The position numbers were made by a program, and so were the translations under genes. From assembly GCF_030273315.1 (NCBI RefSeq), contig NZ_CP127174.1:2542001-2606000 (forward strand): a stretch of 64,000 bases of DNA. The letters run 5' to 3'. Source of the DNA: Natrialbaceae archaeon AArc-T1-2. Lineage in GTDB: Archaea > Halobacteriota > Halobacteria > Halobacteriales > Natrialbaceae. Below the pieces are notes generated by a model. The model worked only from the letters and a program-made list of their open reading frames with translations. It did not search any database and was not told the DNA's origin. Shown piece by piece: positions 52,512 through 62,800 of the stretch; within the stretch, counting starts at the first letter, position 1; each line of letters begins with the position of its first letter.

Positions 52512-54173
52512 GTGTCCGGTCCCAACCGTCTCACGAACGTGGATCGAACGCGACGCGAACCGACGGCGAGAAGAGAGCGAACGCCCGCGTGGCGACTCGA
52601 GCGCCGACAGGTGCTGTCGGCGATCGGAGCCGCCGGAGCCGTCGCGGTCGCCGGCTGTCTCGGTGGCGACGGCGACGACGAGGTGCGCGATCCTGACGAG
52701 AACGATCCCGAGGACCTCGTCGGCCACGACCACGGTGACCACGGCGGGCACGAACACGACCACGGCAGCGACGAGGAGTTGCTCACCGAGGACGACCTCG
52801 CGGTGTTCGTTCCGCCGTATGCTGACGCCGGCGACGACCTCGAGGAGCTTCGGCTCGTCGACTACGGGACCGTCGCGTCCGGGCTCGAAACCGCCGGTGT
52901 CGTCCTCGAGTCGGAGCCGGACCTGGCCGAGGACGATCCGGACGCCGACGCGGCCCTCGTTGCGATCCTCGAGACGGTTCGAGACGGGTTCCGGGAAGTG
53001 AACCAGGACGACGAGCGCGATGGCGACCTCGAAGATGAAACCGACGATGGTGAACCAGCGTCCGAATCTGACGCCACGCTGTCGGCGTCGCTGGTCGCGA
53101 CTGACGACGGCTGGCTCCGGACCGACGAACTGACACTGGACGAGAGTGTGGCCATCACGACGCTTAGACGGGCACGTGTCTGCGCGACCAGGCGTGTTCA
53201 GGAGACCGGTAACGGCGACCCCGCCGGGGCGCTCGAGACGGCGACGATCGAAGACGCCGTCGGCGGCTGTGCCCTCGAGAACTACGCCGACGCTGGCGAG
53301 TTCCACGACGGCAACGGCGTCGTCGACGCCGAGACGATGGCCGCCGGTCTCGGGATGACAGCCGATCGCGTCACCAGCGAACGTTACGAGGCTGACTCAC
53401 GTGCGGTCGGCGAGTCGGTCGAGACTGTCACGCTCGCCCGCCAGACGGCGGCCGCATTGGATCACTACTGGGTCGACGACGTCGGTGCGTACGACTTCGC
53501 CTACTGGCACCGGCCGGTCGGCAGCGACGGCGCAGGCTATACCCCCAGCCAGCTCGGCTCGGTGGTCGGCGGTCAGCTGGTCGTCGCTGCCGTCCTCGCT
53601 GGGGCTGGTGAGACGTCGGGCCGACCCGAGGACGCGACGACGGCCGCGACGCTGCTCGAGCGCGCGGAGACGACTCTCGAACGGCTACTCGAGAGCGGCG
53701 TCGTCCGGCCGTGGGGGCTGCCGGCGCGTCTCGAGTACACCGCCGACGGCGTCGACGCCGACGCGGAAACCGTCGACGTCGCCGGCTGCTGGACGTTCGT
53801 CGACCGTCTCGAGAGTGGGCTGGCGATCGCCGACGAACTCGCACCCGACCTCGACCTCGACGACCTCGAGGGAGTCGCAGGGTCGATCGACGCACTCGGT
53901 GTAAGCCTCCTCGACGGCGGCGTCGTCGAGGGACACCACCTCGATGCGGACGGTCACGTCGTGACCGAACTCGCCTACGAGGGCGGTGACGTCACCGACG
54001 AGCGAACGTCGGCGACGGCGCTGGGTCGGTTCCTGTCCGGCGCGGGTCGTGCGTACGGACGGACCGACGCGCTCGAGACGAGCGATCGAGAGGCCGTCGC
54101 CGACGTGTACCGACAGAACGACGCGTTCCTCCGGAAGTCGTTCCTGCTCGAGTCGCCGCCGGAGACGAACTGA
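52512..54173 (+). CDS. His-rich exported lipoprotein, hypothetical
   Basis: 553 residues from the GTG at 52512. The signal LERRQVLSAIGAAGAVAVAGC has twin Arg and the lipobox VAGC near residue 49. A His-rich acidic stretch (GHDHGDHGGHEHDHGSDEE) follows and could bind metal. The rest is acidic and mostly helical, with a pair of Cys (ARVCATRR and VGGCALEN) in the middle. I do not recognise the family. An internal Met is not available near the signal, so the GTG is used. The long His cluster resembles that of the P19-like iron protein at 26-27 kb. Confidence 0.72.
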   Translation: MSGPNRLTNVDRTRREPTARRERTPAWRLERRQVLSAIGAAGAVAVAGCLGGDGDDEVRDPDENDPEDLVGHDHGDHGGHEHDHGSDEELLTEDDLAVFVPPYADAGDDLEELRLVDYGTVASGLETAGVVLESEPDLAEDDPDADAALVAILETVRDGFREVNQDDERDGDLEDETDDGEPASESDATLSASLVATDDGWLRTDELTLDESVAITTLRRARVCATRRVQETGNGDPAGALETATIEDAVGGCALENYADAGEFHDGNGVVDAETMAAGLGMTADRVTSERYEADSRAVGESVETVTLARQTAAALDHYWVDDVGAYDFAYWHRPVGSDGAGYTPSQLGSVVGGQLVVAAVLAGAGETSGRPEDATTAATLLERAETTLERLLESGVVRPWGLPARLEYTADGVDADAETVDVAGCWTFVDRLESGLAIADELAPDLDLDDLEGVAGSIDALGVSLLDGGVVEGHHLDADGHVVTELAYEGGDVTDERTSATALGRFLSGAGRAYGRTDALETSDREAVADVYRQNDAFLRKSFLLESPPETN

Positions 54174-54296
54174 TACTGCTTCACCGAAAGACGGTCGGTG
54201 GTTGCGTTAGAGCCGGCTACAGCCGGCGGCCGATCGGCTGGCGTTCGAAGAGGCACGTTCGCAATTATCATGATCATTCGGAAACATCTACGTACT

Positions 54297-54695
54297 ATGC
54301 AGATGGAACTGCGGGTGTGCAAACACTGCTACGCTGGCGAACACGGGAACGAACAGAAAACATCGATCTCGAAGGATATGGTCGCCTGCGCCGAGCAGAT
54401 CAGGGAGTTCAAGGATCTCATCGGTCTCGACGCGGTCTATATTACCATGGTCGAGGAGGGCGACGCCGGCGACGCAGCGACACTCGACGTCACCGTCGCG
54501 GGAATCGAGAACGACACGGTGACGCTCCGGGATACCCAACTCGTCATCGAGGACAACGACGGGAGCGTGCTCGTCTACCCAGAGCCCGAGGACATCGTCG
54601 AGGTACTGACGCGCAACATCGATCAGCTTAGCGAGCAGACTCGACAGGACGTCACCGTCGAGCTCTCCCCGGAGACGGCCAAACTCATCAGCTGA
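54297..54695 (+). CDS. Small CxxC protein, hypothetical
   Basis: 132 residues. It opens MQMELRVCKHCYAGEHGNEQ, with a CxxC that could bind zinc, or be part of a redox pair. The remainder is alpha/beta: a helix-like KDMVACAEQIREFKDLIGLD, then strands VYITMVEEG, TLDVTVAGIENDTVTL, SVLVYPEPEDIVEVL, and an acidic end. There are no membrane segments. Two ATGs (54297 and 54303) are possible. An AT-rich stretch at 54265-54290 precedes it. The multi-cluster FeS gene begins 157 bases downstream. I do not recognise the family. Confidence 0.6.
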   Translation: MQMELRVCKHCYAGEHGNEQKTSISKDMVACAEQIREFKDLIGLDAVYITMVEEGDAGDAATLDVTVAGIENDTVTLRDTQLVIEDNDGSVLVYPEPEDIVEVLTRNIDQLSEQTRQDVTVELSPETAKLIS

Positions 54696-54852
54696 CCGAT
54701 CCAGACGCCCGGGTGCCGACCACGGCGGGGGTGGCCGTCTCGCCGGTCCGGGTCACCGGCGACCGTATACAGCGACGACGGTGTCGTAGCCCAGCGTTCG
54801 ACACGCCGACATCCGCGACAGGTTTACATCTTTCGGTTCGTTACCATGTAGC

Positions 54853-56988
54853 ATGAATACGGGTGCGTTTCTCTGTTCCTGTGCCGGGACGTGTGACGTC
54901 GACCTCGAGGAGGCACGGGAACAGGTCGACGACGTGGCGATAGCAGCGAGTTCACGACTGCTCTGTCAGGAGAAACTCGCTGCCGTCGAACACGTGATCG
55001 AGGAGTACGACCTCGACGAACTGATCGTCACGTGCCCGGAGTCGATGCCACAGCAGAAGATCGAGGCGGTCGCGGAGGAGAACGGGCTCTACCCCGAGGA
55101 CATCACGTTCGTCGACCAGCGCGAGGGTGCAGGCTGGGTCCACGATCGGGAGGCCGCGACCGCCAAGACCGCCCGGCTCGTCAACGCGGCCCGGGCCGGC
55201 ACGCGCGTAGAACCGATGCCGCAGTCGACGATCCACCGGGCTGGCCACGAGGTCGTCGTCGTCGGTGACGCCGAGACGGCAGCCGCGATCGCCGACACCG
55301 CAGACGTAACGCTGGTCGCCGACGGCGAGGAGTTGGCGACCGTCGACGCGGATCTCGAGAACGTGACCGTCGAACGCGGCCGCGTCGTCGGCGTCCGGGG
55401 CAGCTACGGCGAGTTCGAGATCGGACTCGAGGCCCGGGTCACCGAGGACTGCATCTCCTGTCTGAAATGCGTCCACGAGGGTCCCGAGGGGATGGTGACG
55501 CGCTACCCAGTCGACATCGACCCCGACGCGTCAGACGGCGAGTGGACCGAGGTCTGCCCGACCGACGCCATCGAGATGGACGGCGTCCGGCGAACGCTCG
55601 AGGCCGACCAGCTGATCTATCCCGACGGCGACGACGGCACCGTCGGCGGCCAGCGTGGCTTCTACACCGCCCCCATCGACGCAGCCACGATCGACGAGGT
55701 CGAACGGTTACTCGGCGGGTTCGAGGGCCCGGACTTCCTCGACCTCGAGATGGACGTCTGTGCCGCTGGCGACTCCGGCGCGAAAGGCTGCAACGCGTGC
55801 GTCGACGCCTGTCCCCACGGCGCGGTCGAACGCGTGGCGATCGACGAGGTCTCGTTTCACCTCGACAGCTGCCAGAACTGTGGGGCCTGTACCAGCGCCT
55901 GTCCGACCGGCGCGACCCAGCTCCGAGAGCCCAGTAACGAGCGGATCGCCCTCGAAGTCGAGGCACTGCTCGCGCCGACCGGTGACGACGGCGGTCTCGT
56001 CAGCGGCTTGCTCGGTGGCTCGAGCGCCACTATCGAAACGCCGATCGTCGCCTTCGTCTGCTCGGAGCGCGCCCAGGACACACTGCAGGAGTACGGCCGG
56101 CTGGCCGCAGCCGGTCGGGTGGATCTCGAGTACCCCCCGATTCTCCCGGTGTCGGTCAACTGCGCGGACACGGTCGGCGAAGCCCACGTCCTCCACGCGC
56201 TGGCGGCCGGTGCCGACGGCGTCGCCGTCGTCGGCTGTGGGGGCCACTGTCGACACTCCGGCCCCGACCCGAAGGCAGAGCTGGTCCGCCGGCTCAACCG
56301 GGCGACGACCGACCTCGGGCTGGGCGAGCGCGTCGGCTTCTTCGCTCCCGATCCCGACGAGCCCGAGGCGTTCGTCGAGGAGCTCTCACAGTTCGCCGTG
56401 CTGGAACTCGAGGCCTCCCCGATCCCGACTGGCGAGCACGAGGCGACCGGCGAGATCGACGACCCCGGGCGCGAGAACCCTGCGTTCGACAGCCACGCCT
56501 GGACGCTCGAGAGCGTCCGCACGATCGTAGAGCACGTCGAGCCAGAGCGAGAGCGGATCCGCGGACTGAAAGACTTCGGCGTGGTCGACGTCGCCGACGG
56601 CTGTACGTTGACGCCGACCTGTACGAACTACTGTCCGACCGACGCGCTCCGGCGCACCGACGACGGCCTCGAGTTCAACCACGAACGCTGTGTCAACTGC
56701 GAACTCTGTGCGGAGGTCTGCGTCGAGGGCGTCATCACTGTCGAGGACGGCCTCGACCTCTCCTTGCTCCCCGAGAACGGCGACGGCCCCGAGCCGGCCT
56801 GGAGGGAGGTCTACGAGGGGTCGATGCTCGCCTGTGCCGGCTGTGGCCGGGAGTTCACCAGCGAGGCGACCGCCGACGCGATCGAGGAGCGCATCGGCGA
56901 GCGCATCGAGGAACTCTCGCCGACGGGCGGCGAGAGCATCATCCAGTACTGTCCGGAGTGTCGAGCCGAGCTGTTGCACAGCGGGTGA
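54853..56988 (+). CDS. HdrA/MvhD-like multi-cluster iron-sulfur electron-transfer protein
   Basis: 711 residues. The N-terminal ~115 match HdrA (CSCAGTCD with Cys8/10/14, LLCQEKLAAVEHVIEE, REGAGWVHDREAATAKTARL). The FAD region of HdrA is shrunk to a strand-like EVVVVGDAETAAAIADTADVTLVADGEE with no GxGxxG. Ferredoxin-type clusters follow at Cys200/203/206 with 235, Cys313/316/320, Cys340/343/346/350, Cys584/590/594 and Cys613/616/619/623. A MvhD/FlpD-like domain lies at ~398-515 (Cys403, 437, 462, 466) and a final zinc-like pair at Cys661/664 with 700/703. It is soluble and probably passes electrons between ferredoxin and molybdenum or tungsten enzymes. It stands convergent to the DUF7124-AOR pair. 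Confidence 0.8.
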   Translation: MNTGAFLCSCAGTCDVDLEEAREQVDDVAIAASSRLLCQEKLAAVEHVIEEYDLDELIVTCPESMPQQKIEAVAEENGLYPEDITFVDQREGAGWVHDREAATAKTARLVNAARAGTRVEPMPQSTIHRAGHEVVVVGDAETAAAIADTADVTLVADGEELATVDADLENVTVERGRVVGVRGSYGEFEIGLEARVTEDCISCLKCVHEGPEGMVTRYPVDIDPDASDGEWTEVCPTDAIEMDGVRRTLEADQLIYPDGDDGTVGGQRGFYTAPIDAATIDEVERLLGGFEGPDFLDLEMDVCAAGDSGAKGCNACVDACPHGAVERVAIDEVSFHLDSCQNCGACTSACPTGATQLREPSNERIALEVEALLAPTGDDGGLVSGLLGGSSATIETPIVAFVCSERAQDTLQEYGRLAAAGRVDLEYPPILPVSVNCADTVGEAHVLHALAAGADGVAVVGCGGHCRHSGPDPKAELVRRLNRATTDLGLGERVGFFAPDPDEPEAFVEELSQFAVLELEASPIPTGEHEATGEIDDPGRENPAFDSHAWTLESVRTIVEHVEPERERIRGLKDFGVVDVADGCTLTPTCTNYCPTDALRRTDDGLEFNHERCVNCELCAEVCVEGVITVEDGLDLSLLPENGDGPEPAWREVYEGSMLACAGCGREFTSEATADAIEERIGERIEELSPTGGESIIQYCPECRAELLHSG

Positions 56989-57004
56989 TCGACAACCGCA
57001 CCTG

Positions 57005-57817
57005 TCAGCGCTCGAACTCGATCTCCCAGTCGGCTTTCTCCGCGGCCGTCTCGAGCGGGATGAACTCCCAGTCGACACTCTCGGCGATCGCCTCGTCGTC
57101 GCCGACCCCGACGAGCACCGTCCGCTCGGCGTCGAACATCGAGTCGGTGGTGACGTCGGCAAGCCGTTCGGCCGGCCCGGTTTCCGAGCCGCCGAAAAAG
57201 TCGATGTCGATGCCGGCGTCGCGCTGGAACTTCCGGATGGCCGGCGTCGAGACCGAGCCGACGATGCCGACCCAGTCGGCCCAGCCGCGGGCGTCGCCGA
57301 CCACGTGCTGGGGGTCTGCCAGACGGTTGATCGCCTCGTAGGTGAACACAAGCGTCATGTCGTCGGGCTCGGTCGCCTCGCCGTGATCGGTGGGTCGTGC
57401 GGAGGCGTCAGCTGTCTCTCGGGACCCCTGCTGGGACGGCGAGCCGCCGCCTGCGCCGCCTCGCTCTTCCGGGACGCCGACCGGTCCCGTCGGACCGCCC
57501 GGCACCTTCGGCATCGCCGATCTGTCTGTCGAACGCTCGCCGTCGGAGTCGGCCGCCGTCGGCTCGTCGCCGGCCTCCGCCGGTTCCGCGTCCCCGTCCC
57601 CGTTCGCATCCGCGTCAGCGCCCCCCTCGCTCGAGTCGCCGTCTTCGCTCCCGGCGTCGTCCCGGGTCGGCGACGACACGTCACGCCACTGTGACTCCGG
57701 TTCGTCGGCCGGGTCGCCCTCGCCGCGCCAGAACCAGTCGCCGTGGTTCGCGTTCTCTGTCTGTTCCTCGTCGTCGCTCCCGACGTCCATCTCGTCGAGA
57801 TCGATGCTGTCAGTCAT
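57005..57817 (-). CDS. DUF7124-like protein, acidic N-terminus, AOR operon
   Basis: 270 residues. The N-terminal ~150 are low-complexity and acidic (Asp/Glu/Gly/Ser), probably disordered. The C-terminal ~115 form a compact alpha/beta domain (MTLVFTYEAINRLADPQHVV, WADWVGIVGSVSTPAIRKFQRD, AERTVLVGVGDDEAIAESVD, WEFIPLETAAEKADWEIEF). It has no FeS cysteines. It overlaps the AOR stop by 8 bases, so it is co-translated with it. Its role is unknown; it may be an assembly or partner subunit for the AOR homologue. Confidence 0.72.
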   Translation of the reverse strand: MTDSIDLDEMDVGSDDEEQTENANHGDWFWRGEGDPADEPESQWRDVSSPTRDDAGSEDGDSSEGGADADANGDGDAEPAEAGDEPTAADSDGERSTDRSAMPKVPGGPTGPVGVPEERGGAGGGSPSQQGSRETADASARPTDHGEATEPDDMTLVFTYEAINRLADPQHVVGDARGWADWVGIVGSVSTPAIRKFQRDAGIDIDFFGGSETGPAERLADVTTDSMFDAERTVLVGVGDDEAIAESVDWEFIPLETAAEKADWEIEFER

Positions 57818-59618
57818 CTTCGGGTACCTCCGTTTCCCGATCGTCGTCGACCGTCGGCGTGACCGGCGTCGACCCGTCGGGGACGTCTGTCAGCTCGAGC
57901 CGACGGAGGAGCTCGGCCGTCGGCCGTCCCCGCCGGTCCCAGCCTCTACTCGTGTAGTACTGCTCGAGCAGCGCGTCGAACATCTCGGGGTCGATACCTG
58001 CGCCGTCGCCCGAGCCCGCCGCGTCCTCGAGGGGGTCGGTCAGCGCCGGCGGCAGTTCGTCGTCCGTCCGTGCGAATCCTTCCCGGACGTTGAACAGCCG
58101 GACGAGCGTCCAGACCCGTTCGCCGACACGCGACAGCGATTCGGGATCGTGGTCGTAGCCGACAGCAGACAGCCACTCGGCGGCGTGACCCGTCTCCAGC
58201 ACGTCCTTCAGGAAGTCGTCCGCGATCAGACACCACAGCAGCGCCCGGCGGTTCTGTTCCTCGATCACGGCGGTGACACGCGCCTCACGGCTGCGGTCCG
58301 TACCGGTGACCGGCTCGTACTCGACCGGTCGGGCCCGTCGGTGACAGCCACCGCGATCGCTCGTGGCGTAGGCAAGCGCCATCGATTCGGCGTTGCGCGG
58401 GTCGTACGAGGAGAGTTCCATCCCTTTCACGGTTGGAATGAGCTCCTCACCGCCGAACCGCTCGGCGGCCCGGTCGACGCCGTCGGCCAGTACATCGCCA
58501 AGCGGCGTCGATCGATCGGCAATCTCGTCGATGAGTCTCCGGACGGCCGCCTCGTCGCCAAAGGAGAGGTCGCGATCGATCAGCCCGTCCTGGCTCGCCC
58601 GAATCGCCCACGCGACCACGTTCCCGGCCGTGATCACGTCCATCGCGAGGCGATCACAGACCGCCCCAAGCGTCGCGACGGCGTCGAAGTCGTCGATGCC
58701 GAGCCCGGCACCGAGGACGATCGGCGTGGCACCCCGTGGGACGCTTTCCCCCTCGTCGCTGTCGACGCGGAACCCGCCGGGAACGGGATCGTCGGGTCGT
58801 TCTCGACCGCTTGCCGCTTCGCGAGCGCGTTCGATGCCGACCCCGTCGACGCCCTCGAAACTGCCCTCCTGCCAGCCCCGCGTCGGAAGGACGCCGACCT
58901 CGTTGGCGAAGTCGACCGTCTCTAAGGTATCGCTGACGGCAAGCCACTGGCCGGCGTCGCTCTCGGCGAATGCCTCCCCATAGCGCTCTCGCAGGTCCGA
59001 GAGCCCCGCCGGTGGGGTGTCGTGTGCAACGACCGCCTTCAGGTTCTTCGATCCCATCACGGTGCCCGCTCCACCCCGGCCGGCGTGGTGGTCGCCGCCG
59101 TCGGAGGCGATCGTCGCGTACTGTACGCCGTTTTCGCCGGCGGGGCCGATGCAGGCGACCGCGGCGTCGGGGAACCGCTTGGAGGTCGCCTCGGCATCGA
59201 GCCCCCACAGGTCGTCGGCCGACTCGAGCGTCGCCTCGCTGTCCTCGAGTTCGAGGACGACCGGTTCGTCGGCCACACCCGTCACGAGGACGCCGAGATA
59301 CCCCTCGAGCGAGCCTGCGAGTTGGCCGGGAAACGAGCCACCGCCGTAGGAGTCCAGAAACGCGCCCGTCAGCGGGGACTTCGTGACCGCGGCGTATCGC
59401 TGCTCGCCAGGCGTGTATCCCGTCAGCGGCCCCAGCAGGAACAACAGGACGTTCTCGGGCGAGCACGGATCGGTTCCCGCCTCGAGTTCCTCGTAGAGGT
59501 ATCGTGCACCGACGCCTTTCCCGCCGACGTACTGCTCGAGCCAGCGATCGGGTACCGCACTGGTCCGTATGCGTGTCGCCGAGAGATCGACGCGGAGTAG
59601 CTCGTCTCGGTCGTCCAT
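57810..59618 (-). CDS. Aldehyde:ferredoxin oxidoreductase homologue lacking three cluster cysteines
   Basis: 602 residues. Tungstopterin-binding motifs of the AOR family are present (VGGKGVGARYLYEEL, TKSPLTGAFLDSYGGGSFPG, HAGRGGAGTVMGSKNLKAVV, IDEIA...GGCHRRARPVEYE). In characterised AORs a Cx2Cx3C plus a later Cys bind a 4Fe-4S cluster. Here the region around residues 265-300 has no Cys at all, and only the later one remains (Cys463 in ALLWCLIADDF). It is therefore likely to lack the cluster. It overlaps the DUF7124-like gene by 8 bases. The start is ATG 59618. It is divergent from the exported formate dehydrogenase genes. Confidence 0.85.
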   Translation of the reverse strand: MDDRDELLRVDLSATRIRTSAVPDRWLEQYVGGKGVGARYLYEELEAGTDPCSPENVLLFLLGPLTGYTPGEQRYAAVTKSPLTGAFLDSYGGGSFPGQLAGSLEGYLGVLVTGVADEPVVLELEDSEATLESADDLWGLDAEATSKRFPDAAVACIGPAGENGVQYATIASDGGDHHAGRGGAGTVMGSKNLKAVVAHDTPPAGLSDLRERYGEAFAESDAGQWLAVSDTLETVDFANEVGVLPTRGWQEGSFEGVDGVGIERAREAASGRERPDDPVPGGFRVDSDEGESVPRGATPIVLGAGLGIDDFDAVATLGAVCDRLAMDVITAGNVVAWAIRASQDGLIDRDLSFGDEAAVRRLIDEIADRSTPLGDVLADGVDRAAERFGGEELIPTVKGMELSSYDPRNAESMALAYATSDRGGCHRRARPVEYEPVTGTDRSREARVTAVIEEQNRRALLWCLIADDFLKDVLETGHAAEWLSAVGYDHDPESLSRVGERVWTLVRLFNVREGFARTDDELPPALTDPLEDAAGSGDGAGIDPEMFDALLEQYYTSRGWDRRGRPTAELLRRLELTDVPDGSTPVTPTVDDDRETEVPEDD

Positions 59619-59898
59619 TAAACACAATGTATGAGTTTTACCAGATTAAAGGTCACGGAAGTCTGCGTCGACTCCAGAATAAACAATCTAGCAATAGAAT
59701 AAAATCTAATAGAAATAAGTAATGATATTTATTGTTGTAGTAGAATGTGTAAGGCTACTATGTAGTCTTGCAAGACCGTATAAACCGGTATTTCTTCAAA
59801 ATGCTCCTAACTCTAGTCACAATTCAAACAAATTTTTACTGCCGGGGATCATCTTCCCACGCCCTAGATTAAAATAATATAAAGTCATACGATACCAT
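59619..59898. promoter_or_regulatory. AT-rich divergent promoter region (280 bases)
   Basis: This is the strongest AT-rich interval of the window. On the plus strand ATAATATAAAG at 59874-59884 is the TATA box of the FDH gene, 15-25 bases before ATG 59899. On the minus strand TTTAATCTGG, 59655-59664, may be the AOR TATA box. CCGGTATTTCTTC and CCCACGCCCTAG are among the few GC-containing parts. I find no CGAA-N4-TTCG. No coding frame is seen. Confidence 0.5.
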
Positions 59899-62800
59899 AT
59901 GACACAGTCATCGTTAGACCTCGATCGGCGAGGGTTCCTCAAGGCCGGCGTCGCCGGAACCCTCGCAACGGCGGTTGGTGGCCGAACCCTGGTTCAGCGA
60001 CAGGGCGACGACGATGACGGCACTGTCGACCCCGACGCGGCCGACGAGCTGGTGAAGACGGTCTGTACACACTGTTCGGTCGGCTGTGGGTTACAGATCG
60101 CCGTCGAGGACGACTCGGTCGTCGGCCAGGAGACGTGGGACGATAACCCGGTCAACCAGGGCGGACTCTGTTCGAAGGGTGCCTCGCTCACCCAGACTGA
60201 AAACTCCGCACAGCGGTTGAAGGAGCCGATGAAAATGGAAGACGGCGAGTGGGTCCGGATGGACTGGGACGAGATTCTGGACGAGATCACCGGTCGACTC
60301 ACGGACATCCGCGAGGAGACGGGGCCACACGCCACGTTCTGGTGTGGATCGGCGTGTCACAGCAACGAGGCAGCCTACCTGATCCGCAAGCTCGCTGCCT
60401 TTTATGGCACAAACAACGTCGACCACCAGGCACGCATCTGTCACTCGACGACGGTGACAGGCATCGCGAACACGTGGGGCGTCGGCGCGATGACGAACAA
60501 CAATAACGACATGCGCAACGTCGACGTCAACCTGATCATCGGGCACAACCCGCTCGAGAGCCATCCCGTCGCCTGGCAACACTTCCAGGAGGCCCAGCGA
60601 CGCGGCGGGAGACACATCGTCGCCGAACCGCGGTTCACCAAGACCGCGGCCGCGGCCGACGACTACTACCACTTCCGGTCGGGCACGGACGTCGCGTTCA
60701 TCTACGGGCTCATCCACCACATCGTGGAGAACGACCTCCACGACGAGGAGTTCATCGGGAGTCGCGTGATGGAGCCGACCTGGGAGGAGTTCCGCGAGGA
60801 CGTCCTCCCCGAGTACGACGTCGAAACCGTCTCCGACATCTGCGGGACGCCCGAGTCGGAGATTCGGGAGCTCGCCGAGACGCTGGCCGACGCCGACGTC
60901 AGTTGCGTCGAGTGGGCGATGGGTGGCACCCAGCACAACAACGGCACCGGCAACACCCGGGCGTACGCGATGTTGAACCTGACGCTGGGCCACGCCGCCC
61001 AGGAGGGCGGTGGAACGCCCATCTACCGCGGCCACGACAACGTCCAGGGCGCGACCGACCTCGGCGTCGACGCGGGCAATACGCCCGGCTATTACGGCCT
61101 CGAGCCTGGAGCCTGGGAACACTGGGCGAGCGTCTGGACCGAGTCACCGTACACCTCCGGCGAAATTAGCTACGACGAACTGGTCGATCGGTTCACCGAC
61201 ACCGAGCTGATGGAGAAAAACGGCTTCACCGTCGCCCGCTGGTTCGAGGGTGTCTTAGACGACCAGTGGGAGATCTACCAGCCCGATCCGCTCCGGGCGG
61301 CGATCTTCTGGGGCCACGGCCTGGGCTCGCTTAGCGAGTACAAACGCGTCCGCGAGGCGGTCAACGAACTGGACTTCATCGTCAACATCGACATCTTTCC
61401 GAACCAGGTCGCCGAGCTCGCCGACACCGACACGGACGTCTACATGCTACCGGCGGCAACCAACCTGGAGGAGGCCGGCAGCGCCACCAACACGGGTCGA
61501 CAGCTCCAGTGGCGCAACCAGGCGGTCTCGCCCCGACACAATGCGAGACGCGACTGGGTGTTGATGACCCAGTTCGCCGAGCGACTCGGCTTCGGCGATC
61601 ACTTCGACTACGACGAGGTCGAGGACGTCCTCCGGGAGATCAACCTGGGCGTCCGCTCGATCGGCTACATCGGCCAGACGCCCGAGCGGCTGAAGGCCCA
61701 CCAGGAGGCGTCGGAGCTGTTCGGCGTCGAGGACCTGCGGGCCGACCTCGACGACGAGGAGGTGGTCGAGACCGAAGACGGCGATACCGTTGAGATCCAG
61801 GACGGCGAGATATACGGGCTCCCCTGGCCGTGCTGGCACGAGGCCCACCCCGGAACGCCGATCCTCTACGACGCCTCCCTACACCCCGAGGACGGCGGGA
61901 TGGACTTCCGGGCCAACTGGTGGGACGCCGCGGTCGACGCCGTCGAGAACGGCGAGGATCCCGAGGTCGAACCCGAGGACCACCTCCGGGATCCGTTCGA
62001 GCCGGAGTGGTGGGACGGAACGCTCGAGGGTGTCCCGCAGTACCCGCTGTACGCGAACGTGTTGCCGGACGATCCGTCCGAGCCAGCCTCGCTGACGCTG
62101 CCGATCGCGGGTGCACTCGACGAGGACACCTCGGTCGCCGACGTCGCCGAGGCGCTCGACGACGAGGGGTACGACGTCGACCTCGGCCGCTACGAGGAGT
62201 TCGACAACGAACAGCCCGACGCGCCGTGGGGACGCGCCCGCGCCCGGATGAAAGCCTGGAACCTCACCGACGAGATTCCCGTCCACCGCGAGCCGGCGGT
62301 GACACCGCGATCCGATCTCGTCGACGACTACCCGTGCAACGTGCGCACCGAGGACCACTGGCGCGTCGAACTCGACAACGAAGGGGTCCAGCAGGAGAAC
62401 CTGGACGCCTACGAGGAGCTCGCAGACGCCGGCGACGTCGATCCGATGGTTCTCACCTCCGGCCGTCAGGTCGAACACACCGGCGCGGGGGCAAAGACCC
62501 GGAGCACGCTCGGGACCGCCTCGCGGTCGCCGATGATGTATCTCGAGCTCAACCCCGAGGTCGGCGACGAGCTCGGCGTCGACGACGGCGACTGGATCGC
62601 CGTCACGACGCCACACGCCGAGATGTTCATCCAGGCCAGCGTCACCGAGCGTGTCCCGCGGGACCACGCCTTCGCGCCGTATCACTGGTCCGGCATCCTC
62701 GAGGGCGAGGACCTGACGGAGAACTACGGCGGCGAGATGGAAGGGCTCGAGCCGATGGTGATCGGCGAGTCGATCAACGCTGGCACCGCGCCGGCTTACG

